Source of the DNA: Oligoflexia bacterium
Lineage (GTDB): Bacteria; Bdellovibrionota; UBA1018
Direction: 5' to 3'
DNA: 64,000 bases
Assembly (NCBI GenBank): GCA_014378465.1
Contig: JACMNQ010000009.1
Span: forward strand, 21,508-85,507
Positions within the stretch are counted from its first letter, which is position 1; every line of letters begins with the position of its first letter. The notes beneath the pieces were generated by a model. It saw only the letters and a program-made list of their open reading frames with translations. It searched no databases and was not told where the DNA came from. Of this stretch, positions 53,262-61,967 are shown piece after piece. The position numbers and the translations under genes are program-made.

Positions 53262-53771
53262 ATGGCAACTCCTCTCAGACCCTCAATCCAGATGCTCAAG
53301 ACGGTCAAACTGCTCGAACACTTCTCCGAAGGTGAACTCGGAAAACTGATCACGCTCGGAAGAGCCGCGGCCTTTGAAGCGCACACCAACATCGTGATCG
53401 AAGGCGAAGCGACCTGGGGTCTCTACGTGATTCTCGATGGACGAGTCGGCATTTACAAGGCCAATCAGATCACGGGCGACATGCATGACGTCGCTGAACT
53501 GAGTGTGGGAAATTTCTTCGGTGAAATGTCGCTTGTGGACGAAAGTCCCCGTTCGGCGACGGTCAAGGCGATTGATCCCTGCCAGGTCTTCTATATTTCC
53601 AAACATGCTTTCATGTCGTTTCTGAACTTCTCCCCTGCCCTGAAGTTCGGTTTCTACGAGACCTGCGTTCAGGAACTTTGCGCGAGACTTCGAGTCCTCG
53701 ACCAGAATTACGTCGTCAGCCAGTACCAACTCTGGCAGACGACCCTGAAGAAGAACAAAGAGGCGGCCTGA
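53262..53771 (+). CDS. Stand-alone cyclic-nucleotide-binding protein
   Basis: The ATG at 53262 is preferred to a TTG overlapping the previous stop. The 169-residue product is one cNMP-binding domain (about residues 15-130) with the intact phosphate cassette F-G-E-M-S-L-x-x-x-x-P-R-S-A-T-V (Glu88, Arg97). A helix follows, without a DNA-binding domain. It is therefore a sensor acting on a protein partner, not a Crp-type regulator. Its position between the FliG fusion and MotA suggests it tunes the motor. Confidence 0.88.
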   Translation: MATPLRPSIQMLKTVKLLEHFSEGELGKLITLGRAAAFEAHTNIVIEGEATWGLYVILDGRVGIYKANQITGDMHDVAELSVGNFFGEMSLVDESPRSATVKAIDPCQVFYISKHAFMSFLNFSPALKFGFYETCVQELCARLRVLDQNYVVSQYQLWQTTLKKNKEAA

Positions 53772-53773
53772 CC

Positions 53774-54568
53774 ATGAATTTTTCATCTGCATTCGGCGTA
53801 ATTTTCGGAATGGCAGTGTTTTACCTGGCGCTCGATGCCACGGTCACCGATCTGAGCTTCTTTCTCGACTACCACGGAATTCTGATTGTCTGTGGGGGTA
53901 CCGCGGCTGCAGCGAGCATCGCCTTCCCGATCGTCAAGGTCTTCGCCCTGCTCAAGGTCTTCGCACTGCGAGTGCTTGGGCGAAATAGAGTCGATTTTCA
54001 GGGAACGGTTTCCCAGCTGCTTGAATTGAACAGGAAATCCGCTCAGGGTGGCGGATCATTGAAGGACTCTCTGTCCGGGATCAAGCATGAGTTTCTGAAG
54101 GAAGCCGTCGCGCTTGTAAGCACCGGCATCCTGACTGAAAAGGAAATTCGCACCACGCTTGAACAGCGAATCAAGACCATGGAAGGCCGCTACTACCATG
54201 ACGCCAACATGTTTCGCACGATCGGAAAGTTTCCTCCCGCCTTCGGTCTGCTTGCGACGACGCTCGGGATGATTTCCGTGCTTCAGAAGATCGGGCAGGC
54301 GGACAGCCAGAAGTTGATCGGACCTGCCATGTCAATCGGGCTGATCGGAACTCTTTATGGCATCGCCTTGGCCAATCTGCTTTTCATTCCGATCGCAGAA
54401 AATCTGACTGAACGCACCCAGGAAGAAATGGCACTCCGGCGCATGATCGTTGAAGGCGCCATCATGCTCAAGTCCCAGGTCAATCCGGTCGCGATGAGAG
54501 AAGGCCTGAATTCATTTCTGATGCCCAAAGAACGTGTGGTCCGTAAAGCGGCAGCAGTGGCTGCTTAA
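53774..54568 (+). CDS. motA: MotA-type stator subunit
   Basis: The ATG at 53774 lies three bases after the previous stop. The 264-residue protein has four membrane helices in the MotA pattern and the large cytoplasmic loop between helices 2 and 3. The last two helices start with F-P-P-A-F-G-L-L-A-T-T-L-G-M and have G-L-I-G-T-L-Y-G. With MotB it forms an ion-driven stator that pushes on FliG. Its partner FliG is in the same operon. Confidence 0.95.
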   Translation: MNFSSAFGVIFGMAVFYLALDATVTDLSFFLDYHGILIVCGGTAAAASIAFPIVKVFALLKVFALRVLGRNRVDFQGTVSQLLELNRKSAQGGGSLKDSLSGIKHEFLKEAVALVSTGILTEKEIRTTLEQRIKTMEGRYYHDANMFRTIGKFPPAFGLLATTLGMISVLQKIGQADSQKLIGPAMSIGLIGTLYGIALANLLFIPIAENLTERTQEEMALRRMIVEGAIMLKSQVNPVAMREGLNSFLMPKERVVRKAAAVAA

Positions 54569-54580
54569 GGCGAAGCTCAG

Positions 54581-55420
54581 ATGGCACTCAGCAAACTCTT
54601 CAGATCCAAGCGGAATTCCGAAGAACAGTACGAGTACCGTCGTCCTGACGATTCGATGCAGGGCCGCCCTCCAGCGCATTCGGATGATGAATCCAACTGG
54701 CTGGTCTCCTACGCCGACATGATGACTCTGCTCTGCGGATTTTTCATCATGCTTTTCAGCATGGCGAAACTCGATGCTCCTCAGTATGAAAAGGTCAAGG
54801 AGTCCGTTGCCAAGTCTTTCAAAGGTGAATACAAGAATCCCTCGCAGGAATTCGCGCGCTTTCTCACCCAGGTGATTCAGGAAGCCGGAGTCGAAAAGGA
54901 GGCCGCCATCCGAAATGATTCCAGCGGTGTCTCACTCGTGTTTCAGTCGGCGACTTTCTTCGACACTTTGAGCGCCGAAATCAAACCCGAAGGACAGAAG
55001 GTTCTCAGTCAGCTCATGAATGGAATCACCATGCGCCAGCAGCTGGACAACAAAAAATTCAAGATCGTGGTCGAAGGGCATACGGACAGTCGTCAAATCC
55101 TGGGCGGGGCTTACGCTTCGAACTGGGAACTTTCCGGAGCCCGAGCTTCTCAGGTCGTGAGAATGTTCGTCGACAAGGGCTTCAATCCTCAGAACCTCGT
55201 GGCCATCGGCTACGCCGACACTCGACCTGACAGCCCCACGACAGCCGACCCAGGCTCCGCGACGGCCGATGCGACTCCGCGACGCCAGCCTGCGGAAACT
55301 GAAGAATCTCACGCCCGCAATCGCCGCGTCGTCATCCGGATTCTGGACGCGAAGGCAGATTCGATTCCGCTGCCTGCAGATTCCGCCTACCCAGCCGCTC
55401 CGGCAACTTCTGCCCATTGA
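54581..55420 (+). CDS. motB: MotB-type stator subunit
   Basis: The 279-residue protein has an N-terminal cytoplasmic tail of about 40 residues. One membrane helix opens W-L-V-S-Y-A-D-M-M-T-L-L with the ion-binding Asp46, and a linker leads to a C-terminal OmpA-type peptidoglycan-binding domain (V-V-E-G-H-T-D-S-R, then N-R-R-V-V-I). An insert of about 25 residues rich in Pro, Ala and Thr interrupts that domain before the final strand. Methionine after the aspartate does not identify proton or sodium use. Confidence 0.95.
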   Translation: MALSKLFRSKRNSEEQYEYRRPDDSMQGRPPAHSDDESNWLVSYADMMTLLCGFFIMLFSMAKLDAPQYEKVKESVAKSFKGEYKNPSQEFARFLTQVIQEAGVEKEAAIRNDSSGVSLVFQSATFFDTLSAEIKPEGQKVLSQLMNGITMRQQLDNKKFKIVVEGHTDSRQILGGAYASNWELSGARASQVVRMFVDKGFNPQNLVAIGYADTRPDSPTTADPGSATADATPRRQPAETEESHARNRRVVIRILDAKADSIPLPADSAYPAAPATSAH

Positions 55421-55467
55421 GATCAGACGCCAGTTTTGGGATCCTCATGAACGGGAGACTCTTCAAA

Positions 55468-56622
55468 ATGCGTTGGAATTGCCCTCATTGCGGTGTGGCT
55501 TTATCGGTGGCGGACGACAGACTCAATACGGGTTGGTCCTATGCCAAATGCTATCAGTGTTCTGAATTCGCCATGGTGAGAAGAACGGCGACCCCAGTGC
55601 AGACTCTCCCGAAGCCTCGCGCCTTATCGGCGATTCAGGCTCCGAACGAGATCTACGCTCCGAACGCGATGATCATTCCCGAAGAGAAGACTGAAACTCA
55701 AGTGAAGCGTGCGACCGTTCGCAAAGCGAACACGGCCGCCAACATCAATCAGGCGAAAAAAGCCGCGGCCGTTCCCCCGAGATTCAGTCATCCTTCGGCC
55801 AGCGTTGCCGTGGACACCGCGGATATTTCAATTTCTTCACGCTCTGACGAAAGTCAGAACGCTGCAATTCTGGAAAATGAACCTGTTTTGAGTCCTGCCC
55901 CCCTCCGCACGCTGGCCGCGATCACGCCGGAACTTCCCAAATTCTTCCTGCAGGATCCTCCTTCCATCAGTCGTGAGAACCGGATCATGCGCGTGGCGGC
56001 ATCATTTGCGGGTGTGGTTGCCATCGCATCGGGCATTTACCTTTATATGGAAGGGCAGAAAATCTGGGAGAAGGCCAAACTGGCCAACGCTCGCACTGCC
56101 CCCGCTGCCGAATTGATCCAGCACCCGAGACTCAAGACCGTCGCGTCGACTCTGGGAATTTCGAGGACTCCTGGTTTCAGCGTCGCCCAAAACACGGGGT
56201 CCACGAATGCGAACGCGGCAGGCCTCAGCGATCAGATTTCACATCAGGCGATGGCTCCCATCCGTCAGGACATCAACGAGCTCAATAAACCGGCCAGCAT
56301 GGCGAAAATCAATTCCGTCGCCGTTTCGCCAGCACCTGCCGCCGGCCTTTCCCCTGTCATGTGGATCCGTCCCCGAGCCGAGAACATCAGTCTGCGTTCA
56401 GGCCCTGGATTGGAGCATCCGATCGTCTCCACTGCCCAGACCAAAGATGCTTACCGCGTCCTGGAATGGAAGGACCGCTGGTTCCGCGTTCAAGCGAACC
56501 ATGCAGCCAATGCGGCTTCAGAAAATCTCTGGATCAGAAATGATCTCGTGACTCCAGTTCCAAACCCGCAGCGATCCGGAGCCCTTTCCGTTGAAACCTC
56601 TTCACGCTCTCTTCATCGTTGA
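55468..56622 (+). CDS. Zinc-ribbon, single-TM, SH3b-domain protein
   Basis: The chosen ATG at 55468 has GGGAG ten bases away. In-frame starts at 55447 and a TTG at 55417 overlapping the motB stop are possible. The 384-residue product opens with an MJ0042-like zinc ribbon (Cys5, Cys8, Cys28, Cys31). A disordered cytosolic linker, one membrane helix (about residues 175-195), a periplasmic linker and an SH3b domain (about 300-365, N-I-S-L-R-S-G-P-G) follow. Zinc ribbon inside and a peptide- or wall-binding SH3b outside make it a transmembrane linker. The topology recalls GltJ of Myxococcus gliding, but I claim no homology. Confidence 0.78.
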   Translation: MRWNCPHCGVALSVADDRLNTGWSYAKCYQCSEFAMVRRTATPVQTLPKPRALSAIQAPNEIYAPNAMIIPEEKTETQVKRATVRKANTAANINQAKKAAAVPPRFSHPSASVAVDTADISISSRSDESQNAAILENEPVLSPAPLRTLAAITPELPKFFLQDPPSISRENRIMRVAASFAGVVAIASGIYLYMEGQKIWEKAKLANARTAPAAELIQHPRLKTVASTLGISRTPGFSVAQNTGSTNANAAGLSDQISHQAMAPIRQDINELNKPASMAKINSVAVSPAPAAGLSPVMWIRPRAENISLRSGPGLEHPIVSTAQTKDAYRVLEWKDRWFRVQANHAANAASENLWIRNDLVTPVPNPQRSGALSVETSSRSLHR

Positions 56623-58111
56623 GGCACTCCTCACTCTGCCGGGTGCGACGGCTCACGCTCGCTCCGGGAGCGACTTCCATCATCCCTTGTCAGAAAGTGA
56701 AGCGAAGTCGCTCAAATTGAATCCACAAGTCGCGCTGAAAGCTGCCGCGAAGAAAAGCCTGTCCACCTCCGTCGCTTCAATTCAGAAACAACTCAATGCG
56801 GTCAAGGACAAGTCGCAGTGCCCACAGTCCTTCAGGAAATGGAATGACTGGCGTGCATTCTACCTCAACAATCTGCAGAGTCCGGCTGATCTGGCCACCG
56901 ACAACCTGCTGGATGAATGCCGCGATCGCCCGGATCAGAAGGACTTTTTCAACGACTCGCGCTTCTCAGCGTGCATGAAGTCCATTCGAGACATCAAGAA
57001 GCCCACCGCTGCACTCGTGAAATCAGACGGCGCGGAGTTCACAGGCATGTTCGAAGACCCGGTGGACCCGGTCAATGCGGACGGCAGCCGGCTCACGGAT
57101 CTTCCCGATGCTCTCCATGAAATGAAATTGATCCGCAAGCTGACTTCCAAATCCTTCAAACCCGCGAGTGGAGAGTATAAAACCCTCATTCAGACGACAT
57201 TGAGCAAAATGCCTCAGGGTTGGGAGGCCATCAGCTATCTGGCTTCAAATACCGGATGCAATACGGTCATTTTCGTGAAATCGGGACCGGACAAGGATCA
57301 GTATGTTCATTTTGATTCGTGCGGAAAGACGGACGCAATCGCGCTGACCATCAGGACCCACGATGAAAAGGGCCAGACGATCTATTCACCGGATGCCTAT
57401 TTCAAATTCTTCAAGGGTTCGAACAAACCTCAGACGAATGCAGGCCGCTGCATCCTCTGTCACCGAGCCGGCGCGATTCCCGTGGCGGCGGATCCCAAGC
57501 AACCCGTGGTCTCCTACTCGACTCGGGTCTACCCGGAAGGTGTCCTGAACTGGCTGAACCATTCGGTCATTTCCCAGACGGGAGATGCTCATCTCGCCAA
57601 ACAGGACACGATGGATCTGCATCTGCCACAGCTGGGACCCGCTTCGACTCCTTCCCGTACGGACGCCTTCATCGAACGCTGTGCAGGAAGCAAACTCGCG
57701 CCCGAACGCCGGGAAGGGATCAAAAAAGCGATGAACTGCGCGAGCTGCCATGATGGGGGTGTTGTCGGAAAAGTGGGCTACGTCCTCAGGCCGGAGACTT
57801 TCGCCAGCACCACCATCGATACTCTGCTTCGGGCCGGACTGATGCCTCCCGGCAGTCACGGCCTCCTGGCGGAAGACCGCGAGATCCTGATCAAGTGCCT
57901 GCACTCTGAATACTTTGGCGGCTTCAAGGATGAGTCACTCGGGGGTGCGCGAGAGCAAGGCAGTTACCTCGCCGATCTCGCACGCGTCCCCTGCCCCACT
58001 TCTGAAAACACTCCCACTGCGGTGACGGATCGGAATCAGAAAAATCTGAACGCCGGATCAATCTCAGATCCTGCGGCGACTCCAGGGCAGTCAGCTGCGC
58101 CAGTTCACTGA
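56591..58111 (+). CDS. Secreted protein with two c-type haem motifs
   Basis: The likely start is TTG at 56591, 32 bases inside the previous gene, with GGAG nine bases upstream. It opens directly into a signal peptide. The 506-residue product has C-I-L-C-H (287-291) and C-A-S-C-H (383-387), both of the haem c attachment type, and a region of about 220 residues before them with three more cysteines. I recognise no family. The gene at 8959 shares the layout. It is last in the operon, so its link to the motor-like genes may be only by transcription. Confidence 0.75.
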   Translation: MKPLHALFIVEALLTLPGATAHARSGSDFHHPLSESEAKSLKLNPQVALKAAAKKSLSTSVASIQKQLNAVKDKSQCPQSFRKWNDWRAFYLNNLQSPADLATDNLLDECRDRPDQKDFFNDSRFSACMKSIRDIKKPTAALVKSDGAEFTGMFEDPVDPVNADGSRLTDLPDALHEMKLIRKLTSKSFKPASGEYKTLIQTTLSKMPQGWEAISYLASNTGCNTVIFVKSGPDKDQYVHFDSCGKTDAIALTIRTHDEKGQTIYSPDAYFKFFKGSNKPQTNAGRCILCHRAGAIPVAADPKQPVVSYSTRVYPEGVLNWLNHSVISQTGDAHLAKQDTMDLHLPQLGPASTPSRTDAFIERCAGSKLAPERREGIKKAMNCASCHDGGVVGKVGYVLRPETFASTTIDTLLRAGLMPPGSHGLLAEDREILIKCLHSEYFGGFKDESLGGAREQGSYLADLARVPCPTSENTPTAVTDRNQKNLNAGSISDPAATPGQSAAPVH

Positions 58112-58130
58112 GGGCGATTGAGTCCGGACT

Positions 58131-58300
58131 TCAACGAGCTTCGTGAGCGGTTCCGTTTTTCACCTGTTCGACCCCGTATCCCATCGCTTCAACGTTTTTG
58201 ACTTTGGTGGCGGAGGACCACCGGTCACTGCAAGCGGCGAGTTCTCCCTTGAGCCGCGGCAGCTCGGCAGACCGGTGCGCCGTCGCCACTGGGGTTGGTC
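58131..58300 (-). pseudogene. Possible coding remnant downstream of the GT39 gene
   Basis: A minus-strand frame ending at 58131 reads like real protein over its last 40 codons (mixed charged helix, normal codon use) but has no good start. Upstream it runs into the end of the GT39 gene in another frame. It could be the remnant of a small gene or chance. Confidence 0.2.
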
Positions 58301-58353
58301 GAGTGCGAAACCAGGACTCATGACCCCACTTCGAGCGATGATGCACTCGAACG

Positions 58354-59961
58354 TCACGACTTGGGCAGAGGCTTCGGGCGACATTCCCAGATGAGGATCT
58401 TCTTGGCGATGTAATGCGATCTGAGCGTACTGACACTCGAAATGCGTTTGCAGTCAGCGTCTTTGAACTCAGGTCCGGCATCGTAACGCTGATCTCCGAC
58501 GAACAGAACGCTCCGTTTCAGGCTCGGCCAATCCGGTCCATCTGACGAAGTCACATTCAGCATCGGCCATTCATCCTTCTGCTTGAGGTCACGAGGGATG
58601 AAGCTAACGGGGTTGTCCGGTTGATCGCGCAGAGCATAGGCAGCCTGCGCCGCCGTCTGATAGCGAGAGCCCAGCACGGGATAACTCTCGTACTGCGGAT
58701 GGGCTTTGATGAAACGTGCGAGCTGGCTCCAGCCGAACATGTCATTGCCCACATCCCACCTGGGATCAGGCACTTTTCCAGTCGTTTTTTCCATGACCCA
58801 GGAAATGGCCGGGAACTGACAGAAGAGCAGCGCCGCACAGAGAAGGGTCAGGCCGTAAGCGGTCTGTGCGCGCCCCCACTTTCGAACGCTGGCGTCTTCT
58901 GATGAAACGGGTGCATTGGACTCAGGACTTCCATAAGGACCTGCATGGGCACCGGCTTGGGCGCCGAATTCCAGAAAGAGTGGAAGCCACACGACGAGAG
59001 CCCAGTGAGCCTTGAAGTCAGACCAGGCGGGTTGCGTGCAAAAAACCATAAATGCGGGAGCGATCCAGAGAAGCACGAACTTGGAGCGCAAAGCTGCCTG
59101 AGGCCTCCAAAAAGAAGGTAAAAAACGAACAAAGAAGAAAACCAGAGCAGGGCCCGCGAAGACAAGCTGAATCAACCAGAACCTCAAGTAACGAATTGCA
59201 CTGAAGCTCGCTCCGCCATGTCGATCCCTGATCTGATAAAGCAGTGAAGCCCATTCATGCTGAGAATTCCAGACCAGTACGGGGACAAGTGCGGCAAAAG
59301 TCCCCGCGACGATCGCGAGGCAAGCTTTCATCCGGTCTTTGCGATCTGCCCAGAGCAGGATTGCCAGACCTGCGGAACCGATCGCCAGCACGCCGGAATA
59401 CTTTGAAAGCAGCAGAAGAAAGGAACCTCCGACCAGTCCTGCATAGTCGAGCGAACTTGAAGAGCTCTGCCGAGAACAGAAGTTCCAGCTGCTGACGAAA
59501 AGAAGCATCCAGCCGAGGAACAGTGGAAGATCCGGGACGATCATCCACGATGCGGCGAAAAGGCCGGCAAAAGCGACCAGCACTCGGCCGCCTCGTACGC
59601 TGTCAAAAGACTTTCGCCCGCCAGGAGTTGCCTGGGCAATCTTCATCCAGTGAATTCCCATCGCGCAGATCCAGCCTGAAAAAAGCGCGGCCGGCAGGCG
59701 TGGGAGCGAGCCCCCGGTCAGTTTCTGAAAGAGTGCGACGGTCCACGCCACGGCAGGAGGATGAAAAGCGTAACCCAGTGCAGGCTTTTGCGCGAGCACC
59801 CAGTAGTAGGCTTCATCATCGGTGAGTCCCAGAGTCGCGCCGTGAATCAGGAGAACGAGAAACAGCACGACCGCAAGCCACTGCCCGGACTCTCTATACG
59901 AATTCGCCAAATTGGAGGAGCGCGAGAGCTTCGACGTGCTGAGTCTGGGGGAAGAAGTCAT
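58354..59961 (-). CDS. GT39/PMT-type membrane glycosyltransferase
   Basis: The frame extends to 60171, but the first part overlaps the methyltransferase gene. ATG at 59961 (535 residues) has AGGA upstream. TTG at 59910 is another option. The protein has a catalytic N-terminal loop with D-D-E-A-Y-Y-W, the acidic pair typical of dolichyl- or polyprenyl-phosphate sugar transferases, then H-P-P-A, and about ten membrane helices ending in a C-terminal soluble domain of about 130 residues. Such enzymes transfer sugars from lipid carriers to proteins or lipid A in the periplasm. Confidence 0.82.
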   Translation of the reverse strand: MTSSPRLSTSKLSRSSNLANSYRESGQWLAVVLFLVLLIHGATLGLTDDEAYYWVLAQKPALGYAFHPPAVAWTVALFQKLTGGSLPRLPAALFSGWICAMGIHWMKIAQATPGGRKSFDSVRGGRVLVAFAGLFAASWMIVPDLPLFLGWMLLFVSSWNFCSRQSSSSSLDYAGLVGGSFLLLLSKYSGVLAIGSAGLAILLWADRKDRMKACLAIVAGTFAALVPVLVWNSQHEWASLLYQIRDRHGGASFSAIRYLRFWLIQLVFAGPALVFFFVRFLPSFWRPQAALRSKFVLLWIAPAFMVFCTQPAWSDFKAHWALVVWLPLFLEFGAQAGAHAGPYGSPESNAPVSSEDASVRKWGRAQTAYGLTLLCAALLFCQFPAISWVMEKTTGKVPDPRWDVGNDMFGWSQLARFIKAHPQYESYPVLGSRYQTAAQAAYALRDQPDNPVSFIPRDLKQKDEWPMLNVTSSDGPDWPSLKRSVLFVGDQRYDAGPEFKDADCKRISSVSTLRSHYIAKKILIWECRPKPLPKS

Positions 59962-61021
59962 AGGGGATGATCCTGTGCACACCATAGCCTGCCTTTTTGA
60001 AAAACGACAGATCTCTCGCCAGGCTTCCTGCACTGCACGACAGGTAAGCGATGCGTTCGGGGCGGGGGATCTCAGGCGAAGTGCAAAGCCACTCCACCAC
60101 TTCTGGCTCGAGTCCGGGACGAGGGGGATTGGCGTAGACCAGAAGTCGCACAGACGCTTTCGAAAACTCATTCAGCTGCGGAATTCTCTCAGAGCATTTT
60201 CCCTGAAGACTGAAACCCGCACCGACGTTCTTTGCGGCAGCTCGAACGGATTCTCCCCCAAGTTCGACACCGAGAACGCGAGGAGTTGCCTGGATCCACC
60301 TCTGCAGCGACACTCCGATGCCCGAGCAGAGATCCAGAACGGTATCCCCTTCCCGCACATCGAGGAAATTCGCCGCTTCGTTCAAGGCATCGGCGGAGAG
60401 ATCTGGAATCAGCTGCTGAAAACTTGAAGGTCCATGAGTGAACGCCTTTTCCCCGAATACGGTCGCGGCATCAGGTGACGCCGAATCCTGCCAGATCAGG
60501 TGCCAGGCTTTTGAGCTGAAGACGCGATCCCCGGCCGAGGGGTTGAGATTGACATGAACCTGAGTGAGTCCAAGGGACGAAAACTCGTAGGCGCTCAGAG
60601 CGCCGAGCGCCGGCAGAGCTTGGGACTTCAGCACCAGCGTGAGAATGCTGCCCGAAAAAACCACGAAGGCGAGCGCGAGCTCCGCATGGAGCAGAGCAGG
60701 GAGAACTGAGAGAACTTTCTGGATCAGCGGTGAATGCACGGGACACTCAGGAATCTCGATCAGTTCATAATCCCAGGTCCCCGCAATCTTCTTCAGGAGA
60801 CCGAAACGCCAGCTCCCTTCCCGGTATTGGGCGCGCAAAACGGCTTTACCGCGATAGCCCCACCGAGCATCACCCCGGAGAGAACGCACTTCTTCAACTT
60901 TGGCGAACTCGCTGAGCTGACTTTGAAGCCACTGATGCTTCTGAGCCAGACTTTCTTCTACCGGGAGTTCCCGGTGTGGGCACGCCGTGCAGCGCTCATT
61001 GCAGCCCGATGGCAAGGTCAT
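59894..61021 (-). CDS. TrmA/RlmD-family RNA uracil-C5 methyltransferase
   Basis: The 375-residue protein has an N-terminal cysteine group C-N-E-R-C-T-A-C-P-H (Cys7, Cys11, Cys14) with a later C-P-V, typical of the iron-sulfur-binding members. The SAM domain has D-L-C-S-G-I-G, the A-N-P-P-R-P-G-L segment (aspartate-like position replaced by N) and the catalytic S-C-S-A-G-S-L-A-R-D-L. It ends in D-F-F-P-Q-T-Q-H-V-E. It methylates U in rRNA or tRNA. It lacks a TRAM domain. The target is not decided by sequence alone. Confidence 0.9.
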   Translation of the reverse strand: MTLPSGCNERCTACPHRELPVEESLAQKHQWLQSQLSEFAKVEEVRSLRGDARWGYRGKAVLRAQYREGSWRFGLLKKIAGTWDYELIEIPECPVHSPLIQKVLSVLPALLHAELALAFVVFSGSILTLVLKSQALPALGALSAYEFSSLGLTQVHVNLNPSAGDRVFSSKAWHLIWQDSASPDAATVFGEKAFTHGPSSFQQLIPDLSADALNEAANFLDVREGDTVLDLCSGIGVSLQRWIQATPRVLGVELGGESVRAAAKNVGAGFSLQGKCSERIPQLNEFSKASVRLLVYANPPRPGLEPEVVEWLCTSPEIPRPERIAYLSCSAGSLARDLSFFKKAGYGVHRIIPYDFFPQTQHVEALALLQFGEFV

Positions 61022-61967
61022 GGCGCGGGCTCAAGGGTTCAATTTTGAAATCGATCATCGAGTGGATTCCCGATTGAAATTTGATCCAGTACTCGCTCGC
61101 CTTCGCCGCATTCGCGGTCGGAAGTTCAAGAGTCACCGTCGGAATGCCAAGCTCCTGACCTGCGTAATTTCCAAGAGAACCAGGAAAAAAACCGGTCGAG
61201 ACGGCATTGAGCTGAGTGCGCAGTTTCAGGCATTCCTGAATGTAATCCTTTGGAAACTTGTCGAGCGAAAGAGATGAGGGTCCATCGTAATCCATGTGAT
61301 TGAGAGGAGAATGAATTGAAAGGATTTTTCTTGGCTGAAACTTTTGAATCAACTGAACTTGAAATCGGGTTTCAGGTTCCGAAGCCGGTTCGTGACCTGG
61401 AAAGCGCCGGGCATTGGATTTGTATCGCACCTTCCAGGCCCTGAGCGCGTTGGTCTTCCAGTCATGAGTGGCAAAGTTACGATTCACGTCAACCCCCCGA
61501 GAATTCATGCGGATCTTGGGATTCACGAAAAAACCATCGGGATTGACAAGAGGAGCGATGATCACACGAGCGTCCTTCAGATCAGCCGGGTGTCCCTGGA
61601 GGTAACGAATCAACTGAATGCCCATGTAAAGCGGAGTGATTTCATCTGGATGAACCATCGCAAAAACCAGAGTCACGTTTTTCGACTGCGGGTCACCAAA
61701 TTCCGTGTAGACGAGTGGTCTTCCCTGCACTGACGATCCATGAACGCTCCAGTCGACGCCTTGGCAGGGGTCCATATTCCATTTGAAGGGTGCTATGGTC
61801 TTTGAAATGCTGGCACAGAGCTCTCCCACTGATGATTTGGGTTCAGCGGCCGAGGCCTCCGTACAAAGTACGGCAGACGCGATCGCAATTGCAATCACCG
61901 CGGTCAACGCAATCAAGGGGCTGGCAGCACGATTTAAGAAAATTTTCATGTTTCTCAGATGTCTCAT
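60996..61967 (-). CDS. Exported M14 zinc carboxypeptidase
   Basis: The ATG at 61967 overlaps the DedA stop as ATGA and has AAGG upstream. The 323-residue product has an N-terminal hydrophobic signal, the metal motif H-P-D-E (His106, Glu109), R-x-V-D-V-N-R-N-F for substrate carboxylate, I-H-S-P-L for the third ligand, and a later T-L-E-L-P-T with the catalytic glutamate. M14 enzymes of this kind often trim peptidoglycan peptides. It overlaps the methyltransferase start by 26 bases. Confidence 0.88.
   Translation of the reverse strand: MRHLRNMKIFLNRAASPLIALTAVIAIAIASAVLCTEASAAEPKSSVGELCASISKTIAPFKWNMDPCQGVDWSVHGSSVQGRPLVYTEFGDPQSKNVTLVFAMVHPDEITPLYMGIQLIRYLQGHPADLKDARVIIAPLVNPDGFFVNPKIRMNSRGVDVNRNFATHDWKTNALRAWKVRYKSNARRFPGHEPASEPETRFQVQLIQKFQPRKILSIHSPLNHMDYDGPSSLSLDKFPKDYIQECLKLRTQLNAVSTGFFPGSLGNYAGQELGIPTVTLELPTANAAKASEYWIKFQSGIHSMIDFKIEPLSPRHDLAIGLQ

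Noticed and set aside
53774..55420. The MotA/MotB pair as part of a Zorya-type phage defence system
   Set aside because: No ZorC, ZorD or ZorE-like gene is adjacent, MotB has a full wall-binding domain, and a FliG-type partner is in the operon.
58143..58394. Plus-strand small gene after the haem-motif protein
   Set aside because: No ribosome site. It runs antisense into the end of the GT39 gene.
59962..60171. N-terminal extension of the GT39 gene
   Set aside because: It overlaps the methyltransferase gene, is unlike a membrane-protein N-terminus and lies before a good start.
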